In this document: in pieces, positions 43,076-53,785 of the stretch
Position numbering within the stretch: the stretch's first letter is position 1
Layout of the letters: every line of letters begins with the position of its first letter
NCBI RefSeq assembly: GCF_005250615.1
Contig: NZ_SULM01000002.1
Span: 372,001 to 436,000 of the forward strand
Direction of reading: 5' to 3'
From: Pseudomonas rhizoryzae
GTDB taxonomy: Bacteria > Pseudomonadota > Gammaproteobacteria > Pseudomonadales > Pseudomonadaceae
DNA length: 64,000 nt
The notes under the pieces: model-generated
Seen by the model: the letters and a program-made list of their open reading frames with translations, nothing else
Databases searched by the model: none
Told to the model about the DNA's origin: nothing
Position numbers and translations under genes: made by a program

Positions 43076-44115
43076 GGTTGCTCGATGGGCTGTGGCGGCC
43101 GCTCCGCCACCTCTTCGCACAGCTCCACCAGCGCCTCGACCCAGGCCGGATGGTCGTTGACGCAGGGGATCAGCACCAATTCCTCGCCCCCTGCTTCGAT
43201 GAATTGCTCGCGCCCGCGATCGCCGATCTCTTCCAGCGTCTCGATGCAGTCGGCGACGAAGGCCGGGCACATCACCAGTAGCCGCTTGACCCCGGCCTTA
43301 GCGAGTTCGTCCAGCCGCGCCTCGGTGTAGGGCTCGATCCACTTGTCCTTGCCCAGCCGTGACTGGAAGGACACCGACCACTTGCCATCCGGAATACCCA
43401 GCCGCTTGGCGACCAATTCGGCGGTGCGCTGGCACTGGCTGCGATAGCACACCGCCAGGGCCTTGGCGCTGACCTTGCTGCTGTCGGGCGCGCGCAGGTC
43501 GTGGCTGCGATCCTTCACCAGCTTGCGAATGTGCCGTTCGGGCAGGCCATGGAAGGACAGCAGCAGGTGATCGTAGGGTTCCGCCAGATAGGGCTCGACG
43601 CTGGCCGCCAACGCCGCCTGGTATTCCGGACGATCATAGAAGGGCGGCAGGATCTTCAGCGTCAGCGGCAGCTGGTGTTCCTCGATCACCCGCCGGGCCT
43701 CGACGATGGCGGTGGTGGTGGTGCTGTCGGCGAATTGCGGATAGAGCGGCGCGTAGGTCACCTCACGGATACCCTGGCTGGCCAGGCGCTTGAGCACCGA
43801 TTCCACCGAGGGCTCGCCGTATCTCATGCACAGCTCGACCGGCCCATGCGGCCAGTGCGGTCGCACCGCTTCCTGCAGCCGGCGGCTGAGCACGATCAGC
43901 GGCGAGCCGTCGTCCCACCAGATCGACTCATAGGCCTCGGCCGAGGCGGCGGGTCGCTTGATCAGCACCAGCGACACCAGCAGCCGGCGCAGCGGCCAGG
44001 GCAGATCGACCACGTAGGGGTCCATCAGGAACTGGTTCAGGTAGCGCTTCACGTCGGGGACATGGGGCGAATCGGGCGAACCCAGGTTAGCGAGCAGCAG
44101 AGCGTTGGCAGTCAT
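43060..44115 (-). CDS. hemH: Ferrochelatase
   Basis: 351-residue enzyme inserting iron into protoporphyrin IX, the last step of haem synthesis. The metal-site segment [12 protein letters not shown] contains the catalytic His; [16 protein letters not shown] and [17 protein letters not shown] are further signatures, the last holding the conserved Glu. The Pro-rich tail ([16 protein letters not shown]) extends past the usual end by about ten residues and is the part coded by the stem-loop. The start overlaps the yfcH stop as ATGA. Confidence 0.96.
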   Translation of the reverse strand: MTANALLLANLGSPDSPHVPDVKRYLNQFLMDPYVVDLPWPLRRLLVSLVLIKRPAASAEAYESIWWDDGSPLIVLSRRLQEAVRPHWPHGPVELCMRYGEPSVESVLKRLASQGIREVTYAPLYPQFADSTTTTAIVEARRVIEEHQLPLTLKILPPFYDRPEYQAALAASVEPYLAEPYDHLLLSFHGLPERHIRKLVKDRSHDLRAPDSSKVSAKALAVCYRSQCQRTAELVAKRLGIPDGKWSVSFQSRLGKDKWIEPYTEARLDELAKAGVKRLLVMCPAFVADCIETLEEIGDRGREQFIEAGGEELVLIPCVNDHPAWVEALVELCEEVAERPPQPIEQPKMPA

Positions 44116-45020
44116 CGTGAATCCTTGGCAGCGAGCAGATTGGCCAGGGCCGCATCCAGCTCGGGATAGCGAAAGACGTACCCGGCCGCGAGCAGGCGCT
44201 CGGGGCGGGCGCGCTGGCCACCCAGCAGCAGGATGGACAGCTCTCCCATCAGGCGCAGGGCGAAGGCTGGAATCAGCAGCCGCGCCGGGCGCCGCAAGGC
44301 CCGTCCCAGCGCCTCGGTGAAGTCTCTATTGCGCACGGGCTGGGGGGCACAGAGATTATAGGGACCCTGGGCATCGCTGCGGTTGAGAAGAAAATCGATG
44401 GCCCCGATTTGATCCTGCAAATGAATCCAGGGCATCCATTGGCGGCCACTGCCCAGGCGCGCGCCCAGGCCGAAACGGAAGGGTGGCAGCAGGCGCAGCA
44501 AGAAGCCATCGTCGGCGGCCAGGACCAGCCCGGTGCGCAGATTGACCACGCGGATACCCAGGGCCTCGGCTTCGTTGGCCACCTGCTCCCAGGCCAGGCA
44601 CAGCTCGCCGGCGAAGTCCGGACCCGCAAGGTTGTCCATCTCGCTCACCGGTTTTTCGCCACTGTCGCCATAGAAGCCGGTCGCCGAGCCGGAGAGCAGT
44701 ACCGCAGGTTTCTGGCTGCGCCCGCGCAGCCATTCGATCAGGCGCTCAGTGGTGCCGATCCGACTGCGCCAGAGTTCGGCCTTGCGCGCCCGGGTCCAGG
44801 GTTTGTCGGCGATGGGGGCGCCGGCCAGGTTGACCACGGCATCCAGATGCTCGTTATCCAGCGCCTCCAGTTGGGCAATGCCACGCACCTGGGGCCCGCA
44901 TTCCCGGGCGACCCGCGCCGGATCGCGACTGAGGACGGTGAGTTGGTGTCCGGCAGCCGCCCATTGGTGGCACAGGGCGCGGCCGATGAGTCCGGTGCCA
45001 CCCGTCAGCAGGATATGCAT
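44112..45020 (-). CDS. yfcH: NAD-dependent epimerase-like protein, TIGR01777 (YfcH) family
   Basis: 302-residue short-chain dehydrogenase/epimerase-like protein. It has the Rossmann start [33 protein letters not shown], the [11 protein letters not shown] active-site-like segment and a C-terminal DUF1731 domain. Its substrate is not known. The ATG at 45020 has AGGAAG upstream. It leads hemH with a four-base overlap, an arrangement kept in pseudomonads. Confidence 0.9.
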   Translation of the reverse strand: MHILLTGGTGLIGRALCHQWAAAGHQLTVLSRDPARVARECGPQVRGIAQLEALDNEHLDAVVNLAGAPIADKPWTRARKAELWRSRIGTTERLIEWLRGRSQKPAVLLSGSATGFYGDSGEKPVSEMDNLAGPDFAGELCLAWEQVANEAEALGIRVVNLRTGLVLAADDGFLLRLLPPFRFGLGARLGSGRQWMPWIHLQDQIGAIDFLLNRSDAQGPYNLCAPQPVRNRDFTEALGRALRRPARLLIPAFALRLMGELSILLLGGQRARPERLLAAGYVFRYPELDAALANLLAAKDSR

Positions 45021-45184
45021 GTTGTCACTTCCTTCTCGTAATGCCCCGCCGCTCGTAGGCAACTGAACGAAGGGATGAGGATTGTTTGGTATGGTCGTGG
45101 GTCGAAAGATCCAGAACGGTTGCCAGTCGTAGCCGTAGAGCCCTTGCACAAGCAAACGTTCGACAAGGGCGATTCGTCAGATAA

Positions 45185-46183
<999 letters not shown>

Positions 46184-46233
46184 ACGACGAAGCGCACGCC
46201 GTCTGTAATCTGTGGCGAATCTTTTGGTGTAGA

Positions 46234-46302
46234 CCCCTGTCGAAAGTTTCACGAAACTTGTACAAATAGACAAACCTTGTACAAGAAAATCCACGACAGG
46301 GG
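46234..46302 (+). promoter_or_regulatory. Nested palindromes in the rudS-merR-phr promoter
   Basis: Two near-identical palindromes, CTTGTACAAA (46257-46266) and CTTGTACAAG (46276-46285), lie 19 bases apart, about two helical turns. They are flanked by AAGTTT/AAACTT (46244-46259) and enclosed by a perfect 9-bp inverted pair CCCCTGTCG (46234-46242) and CGACAGGGG (46294-46302), which ends six bases before the rudS ATG. The 19-bp spacing is typical of MerR-family sites. The GAGG-like ribosome site lies in the right-hand arm. Confidence 0.7.
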
Positions 46303-46308
46303 ACTGCC

Positions 46309-47280
46309 ATGCTCAACACCTCTCCTTCCAGCCTGCCGCGTCCGCGTCTGGGCATCAGTGCTTGCCTGCTGGGTGACGAGGTCCGCTACAACGGTGGGCA
46401 CAAGGAATCCCGTCTGTGCAGCCAGACCTTCGCCGAACACTTCGACTTCGTCCGCGTCTGCCCGGAAATGGCCGTGGGTCTCGGCACGCCGCGCGAACCC
46501 ATCCGCCTGGTGGGGGACGCCCAGGCGCCGCGCGCCGTAGGCACCGTCGATCCCAGTCTCGACGTGACCGCCGCCCTCACCGGCTATGGCGAGAAGATGG
46601 CCGCCGAACTCACCGACCTGTCCGGCTTCATCCTCATGCAGAAATCGCCCTCTTGCGGTATGGAGCGGGTCAAGGTCTATCACGCCAACGGCCAGGGCAG
46701 CGACAGCGATGGCCGCGGACTCTTCGCCGCCGCCATCATGCGGCTACGACCGGACCTGCCGGTCGAAGAGGCCGGTCGACTCAACGATCCCGTGCTGCGG
46801 GAAAACTTCGTCACCCGCGTGTTCGCCCATGCCCATTGGTTGCAACTGAAGCAACAAGGTCTGACGCCACGGGCGCTGCTGGCCTATCATTCCCGCTACA
46901 AGTACCAGCTCATGGCCCATGATCCGCATCGGGCCCGAGCCCTCGGCCAGTTGGTCGGCAGCCTCGGCCAGCGCAACCTGGACGAGCTGGGTCAGGAGTA
47001 CTTCAGTGGCCTGATGACTGCCCTGAAAAAGTGCGCGACCCGTGGCACCCACTGCAATGTGCTCTATCATCTGTTCGGTTACCTGCGCCGCGCCTTGAGC
47101 GACAGTGAGAAGCAGGAGATGCAACAGTTGATCGAGCAGTACCACGAGGGGATCGTCCCGCTGGTCGTCCCCTTGACCCTGCTCAAGCATCACTTCCGCC
47201 AGCATCCGGATCGTTACGTGAACGAGCAGGCCTATCTACAACCGCATCCCGAACGTTTGAGTCTGCGAAATGCTATCTAG
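46309..47280 (+). CDS. rudS: tRNA 4-thiouridine desulfidase RudS (TudS/DUF523-DUF1722 fusion)
   Basis: 323-residue fusion of an N-terminal DUF523 (TudS) domain (about 12-150) and a C-terminal DUF1722 domain (about 190-305). The three cysteines that bind a [4Fe-4S] cluster in TudS are C19 (GISACLLG), C51 (RVCPEM) and C116 (SPSCG). Fusions of this type (RudS) remove sulfur from s4U in tRNA, with DUF1722 aiding tRNA binding. s4U is a near-UV chromophore, which fits the shared operon with photolyase. The stop overlaps the merR start by 11 bases. Confidence 0.88.
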   Translation: MLNTSPSSLPRPRLGISACLLGDEVRYNGGHKESRLCSQTFAEHFDFVRVCPEMAVGLGTPREPIRLVGDAQAPRAVGTVDPSLDVTAALTGYGEKMAAELTDLSGFILMQKSPSCGMERVKVYHANGQGSDSDGRGLFAAAIMRLRPDLPVEEAGRLNDPVLRENFVTRVFAHAHWLQLKQQGLTPRALLAYHSRYKYQLMAHDPHRARALGQLVGSLGQRNLDELGQEYFSGLMTALKKCATRGTHCNVLYHLFGYLRRALSDSEKQEMQQLIEQYHEGIVPLVVPLTLLKHHFRQHPDRYVNEQAYLQPHPERLSLRNAI

Positions 47281-48214
47281 TGCTACCCCTTTGTCTTCGC
47301 CGCCTGGCAGTGAAGATCAGGACTATGACTCCGCCCTGCACGAAGGATGGCTCCCCATTCGCGAGATTGCCCGGCGGACCGGCGTGAACGCCGTGACCCT
47401 ACGCGCCTGGGAGCGCCGCTATGGCCTGTTGGTACCCAAGCGCACGCCCAAGGGCCATCGGCTGTACAGCGAAGCCCATGTGGTGCGGGTGCAGCAGATC
47501 CTTGCCTGGATCGCTCGCGGGGTGGCGGTCAGCCAGGTCAAGGGGCTGCTCGACGAACAACGCCCCGCGGTGATTCCCAGTGACACGCCCTGGCAGGGCA
47601 TCCACCAGGAAATGATGGACGCCATTGGCCGCCTCGCTTCCCGGGCCCTGGACGAAGCCTACAACCGTGCCGCCTCGCTCTATCCACCCCGCGTGTTGCT
47701 GGACCAGCTGCTATCACCGCTGCTGCGGGAGCTGGAACGCCTCTGCCAAGCCACCGACGATGGTCGTCTGCAACAGGTGTTCTTCCACTCCTGGCTGCGC
47801 AGCAAGCTGGGCGCCCGCATCTATCACAGCCAGCACAGTCTGCGCGGCTCGCCGCTGGTGCTGCTGAACCTCGACGAGACGCCGATGAACGTCTCGCTCT
47901 GGCTGTGCGCCTGGCTGATCAGCGCGGCGGATTGCCCGGTCGAACTAGTGGAGTGGTCGATCCCGGCCGCCAACCTGGATCGCCTGGTCGAGCAACTCGA
48001 TCCCCGCGCCCTGGTCCTCTGCCGCGACAGCCGTCCCGACAGCGATCTGCGGCGCCAACTGCAGGCATTCGCCAATCGGCATGCCCGGCCCTGCCTCACC
48101 CTGGGCGCGCTGGGCGAGTCCCTGACCGCCGATGCCGCGCCGGCGCGCAGTCCGGGTGAAGCCTTCGATCGCCTGCAGAGTGCGGGGCTGTTGCGTCAGG
48201 AACGCTATGCATGA
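47270..48214 (+). CDS. MerR-family regulator, LitR/CarH-like without recognisable cobalamin motif
   Basis: 314-residue regulator. The MerR winged helix-turn-helix is at about 28-95 (LPIREIARRTGVNAVTLRAWERRYGL, read as 28-53). The rest (about 110-290) resembles the helical and Rossmann domains of CarH/LitR, but the histidine-bearing cobalamin loop is missing; the matching stretch reads NLDETPMNVSLW. That fits class II LitR proteins of pseudomonads, which do not bind B12 and act with a separate light sensor. It sits between rudS and phr and overlaps phr as ATGA. Confidence 0.82.
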   Translation: MLSSATPLSSPPGSEDQDYDSALHEGWLPIREIARRTGVNAVTLRAWERRYGLLVPKRTPKGHRLYSEAHVVRVQQILAWIARGVAVSQVKGLLDEQRPAVIPSDTPWQGIHQEMMDAIGRLASRALDEAYNRAASLYPPRVLLDQLLSPLLRELERLCQATDDGRLQQVFFHSWLRSKLGARIYHSQHSLRGSPLVLLNLDETPMNVSLWLCAWLISAADCPVELVEWSIPAANLDRLVEQLDPRALVLCRDSRPDSDLRRQLQAFANRHARPCLTLGALGESLTADAAPARSPGEAFDRLQSAGLLRQERYA

Positions 48215-49632
48215 GTCAGCTCGTCTGGTTTCGCACCGACCTGCGCATTCATGACCACCCCGCCCTCCATGCCGCCGCCGAACACGGTCCGGTGACCGCC
48301 GTCTTCCTGCTGAGCCCGGCGCAGTGGCAGGAACACGATGAGGCAGCGGTCAAGGTCGACTTCTGGCTGCGCAACCTTGCCGAGCTGGGCAAGGCGCTAC
48401 AGGCCCTGGGTATTCCACTGCTGATCCGCACCGCGGAGCGCTGGGCGCAGGCACCCCAGGTGTTGCTCGAGTTGGCCCAGGAACTGAGCCTCGACCAGCT
48501 GCATTTCAACGACGAATACGGCCTGAACGAAGCGGCGCGCGACGAGGCCACCGCTCAAGCCTTCGCCGAGGCCGGCCTGAAGGTCCATCGCTACCTGGAC
48601 CAGACCCTGTTCGCCCCGGGTACCGTGCTGACCAAGAGCGGCGGCTATTTCAAGGTCTTCGGCCAGTTCAAGAAGACCTGCCTGAGCCGCTTGGAACTGG
48701 GTCTTCCCACGCCCCTGCCGGCACCGCGCAAACAGAAATCACCCAGCACTCCGGCGGACACCCTGCCAGACACTATCGACGGCTTTGCGGCGATCAGCGC
48801 CGAGCTGCAGAAACGCTGGCCAGCCGGTGAAACGGCGGCACGCGAGCGGCTACAGGCCTTTATCCGTGATGACCTGGACGACTACCACCAGGCCCGTGAC
48901 ATCCCGTCCGAGCCTGGGACCAGCCAGCTATCGGCCTACCTGAATGCTGGTGTGCTGTCGCCACGCCAATGCCTGCACGCGGCGGTCGAGGCCAATCAGG
49001 GGCAACTCAGCGGCGGCAGCCAGGGGGCAACCACCTGGATCACCGAATTGCTCTGGCGCGAATTCTATCGCCATGTGCTGGTGGGTTATCCCTGGGTCTC
49101 ACGCAATCAGCCCTTCAACCGGGAACTCGCCGCCCTGCCCTGGCGCGACGACTCCGCCGGCCTCGAAGCCTGGCAACAGGGCCGTACCGGCATTCCCATC
49201 ATCGACGCGGCCATGCGCCAGCTGTTGCAGACCGGCTGGATGCACAACCGTATGCGCATGCTGACCGCCATGTTCCTCTGCAAGAATCTGCTGATCGACT
49301 GGCGCGAAGGTGAACGCTGGTTCATGAGGCACCTGATCGATGGCGACCTGGCGTCCAACAATGGCGGCTGGCAGTGGAGCGCCTCCACCGGGACCGATTC
49401 GGTACCCTACTTCCGGGTGTTCAACCCCCACACCCAGGCCTTGAAGATCGATGCTCGGGGCGACTATGTGCGGACCTGGGTACCGGAGCTGGCCGACCTC
49501 AAGGGTAAGGCGGTGCATACCCCGGGTGCGCGCTACCTGACGCCGCTGGTGGATCTCGGTGAAAGCCGCCAACGCGCCCTGGCCGCCTACCGCGGCCTGG
49601 CAAAGCGGGCAGATACAAAAAAGCCGGACTAA
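48211..49632 (+). CDS. phr: Deoxyribodipyrimidine photo-lyase
   Basis: 473-residue class I CPD photolyase. The N-terminal antenna domain starts LVWFRTDLRIHDHPAL, and the FAD domain contains GIPIIDAAMRQL, TGWMHNRMRM and NNGGWQWSASTGTD, covering the FAD, lesion and Trp-triad regions. It uses blue light to split cyclobutane pyrimidine dimers. It overlaps the merR gene by four bases (ATGA). The TAA stop lies in the loop of the following terminator. Confidence 0.97.
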   Translation: MSQLVWFRTDLRIHDHPALHAAAEHGPVTAVFLLSPAQWQEHDEAAVKVDFWLRNLAELGKALQALGIPLLIRTAERWAQAPQVLLELAQELSLDQLHFNDEYGLNEAARDEATAQAFAEAGLKVHRYLDQTLFAPGTVLTKSGGYFKVFGQFKKTCLSRLELGLPTPLPAPRKQKSPSTPADTLPDTIDGFAAISAELQKRWPAGETAARERLQAFIRDDLDDYHQARDIPSEPGTSQLSAYLNAGVLSPRQCLHAAVEANQGQLSGGSQGATTWITELLWREFYRHVLVGYPWVSRNQPFNRELAALPWRDDSAGLEAWQQGRTGIPIIDAAMRQLLQTGWMHNRMRMLTAMFLCKNLLIDWREGERWFMRHLIDGDLASNNGGWQWSASTGTDSVPYFRVFNPHTQALKIDARGDYVRTWVPELADLKGKAVHTPGARYLTPLVDLGESRQRALAAYRGLAKRADTKKPD

Positions 49633-49645
49633 GTCCGGCTTTCTT
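49618..49645. terminator. Terminator containing the phr stop codon
   Basis: AAAGCCGGACT (49620-49630) and AGTCCGGCTTT (49632-49642) form an 11-bp stem with a one-base loop in the TAA stop of phr. A runs precede and T runs follow, so it can also serve pagL from the other strand. Confidence 0.8.
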
Positions 49646-49659
49646 CGTCCCAGCTTCGC

Positions 49660-50184
49660 TTAGAGGCTGTGGCTGTAGAACAGCGCATAGGACTCGATGC
49701 CATCGTTGGGCTGCTTGATGCCTGCGTTGGAATAGTGAGTGGCGCGGATGCCGACGCGCTGGGTCTCACCGATCTTCAGACCCAGGCCGATGCGGTCCTC
49801 GAAGTTGAAGGCCGACCCCATGTCCTGCTCGCCGACCTTGGTGCTGGAGAACAGGGCGACGCCGATGCCAGCCTCGACGAAGGGCTTAACGTGACCCTTG
49901 CCGAATTCGTAGACGAAGACCGGAGCGAAGGACAGCGAGCTTTCGCCGGAAGAGTAGCCGCTCTTGCCTTCCCAATAGGTGTAGCCCGCATCCCAGTAAC
50001 CGGTCAGGCGGCCCGTGGAGCTCTCCCACCAGCTCTTGTCCCAGTTCCAGCCGGCACCGATGCGGTAGGTCATGCCGCCCTGGCTGGTCGCTCCGACCGC
50101 GCCGGTGATCTCGGCGGCCTGTACCGACGCCACTCCACCCAGCGAAAGCGCGGTGGCTACTGCGAGGGAAAGTAATTTGTTCAT
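49660..50184 (-). CDS. pagL: Lipid A 3-O-deacylase PagL
   Basis: 174-residue outer-membrane beta-barrel enzyme that removes the 3-position acyl chain from lipid A, lowering its immune recognition. A signal peptide (1-24) is followed by amphipathic strands. The catalytic set is H150 and S152 in ATHYSNAG and E164 in PNDGIESY; counted from the mature end these are 126, 128 and 140, as in P. aeruginosa PagL. The C-terminal aromatic end (FYSHSL) suits outer-membrane insertion. Convergent with phr. In other pseudomonads pagL responds to PhoPQ; no PhoP box was identified here. Confidence 0.93.
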   Translation of the reverse strand: MNKLLSLAVATALSLGGVASVQAAEITGAVGATSQGGMTYRIGAGWNWDKSWWESSTGRLTGYWDAGYTYWEGKSGYSSGESSLSFAPVFVYEFGKGHVKPFVEAGIGVALFSSTKVGEQDMGSAFNFEDRIGLGLKIGETQRVGIRATHYSNAGIKQPNDGIESYALFYSHSL

Positions 50185-50335
50185 GAGAGTGCCCTTGTGA
50201 GTGTTTCTAGTTTTTACGAACTGCCAGCATTGACCGTGAAGTCGTGAAGGGGTTCACAGGCTTCGACATTTTACCTACAGGGTTGGATGCTAGTCGCTGG
50301 CAAGGGCTTTGGCGAGCGAAACCCTACCAAAAAAG

Positions 50336-51127
50336 TCAGACGAACGCCTTTACCTCGGCACCTGCCGGCCACAGCTGGGGCAGCACTGCGACCAAGGCCT
50401 GGGGATCACCCGAGGTCCAGAAGCGCGTCGATCCCGCTGGCCCCGTCGCCAGGCGCTCGCTCGCCTCCAGCAGGCTGCGCAGTCGCCGCGCCACGGCGGC
50501 ACCGGTGTCGACCAGGATGACCTCGGGCGGTACCAATTCGGCCAGCAGCGGCCGCAGGAAAGGATAATGGGTGCAGCCCAGGATGAGGGTGTCGCAGCCG
50601 GCAGCCAGTAACGGTTCGAGAAAGCCCTGCAGCAACAGGCGCGTCTCGGGGCCGTACAGATCGCCGCGCTCGACCTGCTCGACTAGCCCCGGGCAGGGCT
50701 GGGTGAGCACCTGAACGCCAAGGGCGAAGCGATCCAGCAGGGCGGCGAACTTGGCGCTCTGCAGCGTGCCGGTGGTCGCCAGCACCCCTACCACGCCATT
50801 GCGCGTAGCGGCCGCCGCCGGTTTCACCGCCGGCTCCATGCCGACGATGGGCCAATTGGGATAGCGCTCGCGCAGATCGGCGACCGCCGCCACCGTCGCG
50901 GTATTGCAGGCCACCACCAAGGCTTTGGCACCCTGCTCGCGCAGCCGTGCTGCGATCAGTTGGCAGCGCTCGCGAATGAAGGCGGGGGTTTTCTCGCCAT
51001 AGGGAATATGGCCGCAATCGGCCACGTAATGCAGGGTTTCCGCCGGCAACAGCTGCCGGATCTCCGCCAGCACCGACAGGCCGCCGACGCCCGAGTCGAA
51101 GACCCCGACCGGTGCCTCGTCAGCCAT
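50336..51127 (-). CDS. murI: Glutamate racemase
   Basis: 263-residue cofactor-independent racemase making D-glutamate for peptidoglycan. The N-terminus [14 protein letters not shown] and the two catalytic cysteine motifs [11 protein letters not shown] and [11 protein letters not shown] are diagnostic. Last gene of the minus-strand hemA-prfA-prmC-moeB-murI operon; its ATG overlaps the moeB end by eight bases. Confidence 0.97.
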   Translation of the reverse strand: MADEAPVGVFDSGVGGLSVLAEIRQLLPAETLHYVADCGHIPYGEKTPAFIRERCQLIAARLREQGAKALVVACNTATVAAVADLRERYPNWPIVGMEPAVKPAAAATRNGVVGVLATTGTLQSAKFAALLDRFALGVQVLTQPCPGLVEQVERGDLYGPETRLLLQGFLEPLLAAGCDTLILGCTHYPFLRPLLAELVPPEVILVDTGAAVARRLRSLLEASERLATGPAGSTRFWTSGDPQALVAVLPQLWPAGAEVKAFV

Positions 51128-51875
51128 GGCGCGCGCCGCATACCGGGCAGCCCGGATCGCGCCTGACCCGCAACTCGCGGAAGCGACTGCCGGCTGCGTC
51201 CACCAACAACAGGCGGCCCACCAGGGGCTCGCCGAATCCGGCCAGCAGTTTCAACGCTTCGAGCGCCTGCAGACTGCCCACCAGGCCCACCACAGGACCG
51301 AGCACCCCGGCTTCGCTGCAGCTGAGTTCCGCCTCGCTACCCTCGCCATAGAGGCAGTGGTAGCAGGGGCTATCGGCGCGGCGTGGATCGAAGACGCTGA
51401 GTTGGCCTTCCAGGCGGATGGCCGCACCACTCACCAGGGGGCGTCCCATTGCAACGCAGGCGGCGTTCACCGCGGCGCGGGTGGTGAAGTTGTCGGAGCA
51501 ATCCAGCACCAGATCGACCGCCGCCACCCGCGCCGCCAGGCTGTCGGCATCCAGCGCCTCGCGCAGCGGCACCAGGCGCACCTCGGGATTGAGCGCCGTC
51601 AGACGTTGCAGCGCCGAATCCACCTTGCCCTGGCCGATCAGGGTTTCATCGTGCAGCACCTGGCGTTGCAGATTGCTCAGGTCGACGCGGTCGAAGTCGG
51701 CCAGGTGCAACTCGCCGACCCCGGCAGCGGCCAGGTAGAGCGCCACCGGCGAGCCCAGACCACCGAGGCCAACGATGAGCACCCTGGACTCCTTGAGTCG
51801 CAACTGCCCGGCGATGTCCACCTGGGCGAGCAGGATCTGCCGGCTGTAACGCAGCAGTTCGCCGTCGCTCAGCAT
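51120..51875 (-). CDS. moeB: Molybdopterin-synthase adenylyltransferase (MoeB/ThiF/HesA family)
   Basis: 251-residue E1-like adenylyltransferase that activates the C-terminus of MoaD or a related sulfur carrier. [20 protein letters not shown] is the nucleotide fold, [11 protein letters not shown] the arginine finger region, DCSDNFTTR the catalytic loop, and CYHC with CPVC the structural zinc site. It could serve ThiS instead of MoaD. The ATG at 51875 lies within the end of prmC (7-base overlap). Confidence 0.93.
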   Translation of the reverse strand: MLSDGELLRYSRQILLAQVDIAGQLRLKESRVLIVGLGGLGSPVALYLAAAGVGELHLADFDRVDLSNLQRQVLHDETLIGQGKVDSALQRLTALNPEVRLVPLREALDADSLAARVAAVDLVLDCSDNFTTRAAVNAACVAMGRPLVSGAAIRLEGQLSVFDPRRADSPCYHCLYGEGSEAELSCSEAGVLGPVVGLVGSLQALEALKLLAGFGEPLVGRLLLVDAAGSRFRELRVRRDPGCPVCGARHG

Positions 51876-52699
51876 GGCCAGCGACCTCCGCTGATGCGTT
51901 CGTGGCCGCCCAGGTCTTGGCGACTCTCGACCTCGGCGAAGCCCTGGCGCACCAGCAACTCGCGCACCGCGGCGGCCTGCTCGAAGCCATGCTCCAGCCA
52001 CAACCAGCCACCGGGCTGCAGGTGCTCAGGCGCAGCGGCGATCAGTGCGCGGATGTCGTCCAGGCCGTCGGCACCGGCGACCAGGGCGCTGCGCGGTTCG
52101 AAGCGCACGTCACCTTGCTCCAGATGATGATCGCTACCGGCAATGTAGGGTGGATTGCTGACGATCAGCGCGAAACGTTGCCCAGAGAGGGTAGCGAACC
52201 AGTGACTCTCGGCGAACTGGACATTGCCCAGGCGCAGCCGCTCGGCATTGCGCTGCGCCAGGGCTACCGCCGCCGGGATGCGATCCACGCCGCTGACCTG
52301 CCAGCGCGGCCGCTCGTGGGCCAGGGCCAGGGCGATGGCCCCGGTGCCGGTGCCCAGGTCCAGGACCTGCGCATCTTCGGCCAAGGGCAGCGCCAGGGCG
52401 GTTTCCACCAAGACCTCGGTGTCGGGGCGGGGAATCAGGGTGTCGGGACTCACTTCCAGATCCAGCGACCAGAAGCCCTGGTACCCGAGGATATAGGCCA
52501 CCGGTTCGCCCTGGCGGCGTCGTTCGAGATCGCTCTGGAAGCGCGCCAAGGCCTCGCGTGGCACCAGCTTTTCCGGCCAGGTGCGCAGGTAGCTGCGCGG
52601 CTTGTCCAGGGCGGCGGCCAGCAGCAACTCCACGTCGAGTCGCGCGCTGGGCGAATCCGGCAACTGGGTCTCGCGCAACAGGGCGCCGATGGTGGCCAT
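51869..52699 (-). CDS. prmC: Release factor glutamine methyltransferase PrmC
   Basis: 276-residue SAM enzyme that methylates the Gln of the GGQ motif in release factors. The N-terminal helical domain, GTGTGAIALALA SAM motif and the NPPYIAG active site are clear, with RPDTEVLVE between them. It directly follows prfA, whose product it modifies, with a three-base gap. Length is normal. Confidence 0.96.
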   Translation of the reverse strand: MATIGALLRETQLPDSPSARLDVELLLAAALDKPRSYLRTWPEKLVPREALARFQSDLERRRQGEPVAYILGYQGFWSLDLEVSPDTLIPRPDTEVLVETALALPLAEDAQVLDLGTGTGAIALALAHERPRWQVSGVDRIPAAVALAQRNAERLRLGNVQFAESHWFATLSGQRFALIVSNPPYIAGSDHHLEQGDVRFEPRSALVAGADGLDDIRALIAAAPEHLQPGGWLWLEHGFEQAAAVRELLVRQGFAEVESRQDLGGHERISGGRWPC

Positions 52700-52702
52700 G
52701 GC

Positions 52703-53785
52703 TCAGTCTCCCAGCGCGGCCAACTGATCGGCCTGGTATTCCTGCAGCAGCGGATCTATCACCTGCTGGACATCGCCATTCACCACCTCGCCCAGGGAAT
52801 AGAGGGTCAGGTTGATGCGGTGATCGGTCACCCGGCCCTGGGGGAAGTTGTAGGTCCGGATACGCTCGGAGCGGTCGCCGGAACCCACCAGCAACCGGCG
52901 GGTGTCGGACATTTCCTTGTGCGCCGCCGCTTCCTGCTGGTCGTTGAGCTTGGCCGACAGCCAGGCCATGGCCTTGGCGCGATTCTTGTGCTGCGAGCGC
53001 TCTTCCTGGCACTCCACCACGATGCCGGTGGGCAGGTGGGTGATACGCACGGCGGAGTCGGTCTTGTTGACGTGCTGACCGCCCGCGCCGGAGGAGCGAT
53101 AGGTGTCGACGCGCAGATCGGCCGGATTGATCTCGATGGTCTGCTGCTCATCGGGCTCGGGCAGTACCGCCACGGTACAGGCCGAGGTGTGGATGCGGCC
53201 CTGGGACTCGGTCTCCGGGACCCGCTGCACCCGGTGCGCACCGGATTCGAACTTGAGCTTGGCGTAGACGTTGTCGCCCTCGACCCGGGCGATGACTTCC
53301 TTGAAACCGCCGTGCTCACCCTCGTTCTCCGAGAGCACCTCGAGGCGCCAGCCCTGGCGCTCGGCGTAGCGCGAATACATGCGGAACAGATCGCCAGCGA
53401 AGATCGCCGCCTCGTCGCCACCGGTGCCGGCGCGGATCTCCAGGAAGACGTTGCGCCCATCGTTGGGGTCCTTGGGCAGCATCATCCGCTGCAGCTCGTC
53501 TTCCAGCTCCTGCAGGCGTGCCTTGGCGCTGGCCACCTCTTCCTCGGCCATCTCGCGCAGGTCCGGATCGCTGTCCTTGAGCAGCGCCTGGGCGCCCTCG
53601 AGGTCGGCCTGCACCTTGCGGTATTCGCTAAAGGCCTGGCTCACCGGCTCGAGTTCGGCGTACTCCTTGGAATAGGCGCGGAACTGGGTCTGGTCGCTGA
53701 TGACATCGGCGTCGCCCAGCAGCGCGGTCAGCTCCTCGAAGCGGTCCTGCAGACCATCGAGCTTGTGCAACAGAGAGGTCTTCAT
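52703..53785 (-). CDS. prfA: Peptide chain release factor 1
   Basis: 360-residue release factor reading UAA and UAG. The GGQ peptidyl-hydrolysis motif is in [10 protein letters not shown], and the codon-reading PxT tripeptide is PET in [10 protein letters not shown], marking it as RF1 rather than RF2. The start overlaps the hemA stop as ATGA. hemA-prfA-prmC is a common gammaproteobacterial order. Confidence 0.98.
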   Translation of the reverse strand: MKTSLLHKLDGLQDRFEELTALLGDADVISDQTQFRAYSKEYAELEPVSQAFSEYRKVQADLEGAQALLKDSDPDLREMAEEEVASAKARLQELEDELQRMMLPKDPNDGRNVFLEIRAGTGGDEAAIFAGDLFRMYSRYAERQGWRLEVLSENEGEHGGFKEVIARVEGDNVYAKLKFESGAHRVQRVPETESQGRIHTSACTVAVLPEPDEQQTIEINPADLRVDTYRSSGAGGQHVNKTDSAVRITHLPTGIVVECQEERSQHKNRAKAMAWLSAKLNDQQEAAAHKEMSDTRRLLVGSGDRSERIRTYNFPQGRVTDHRINLTLYSLGEVVNGDVQQVIDPLLQEYQADQLAALGD

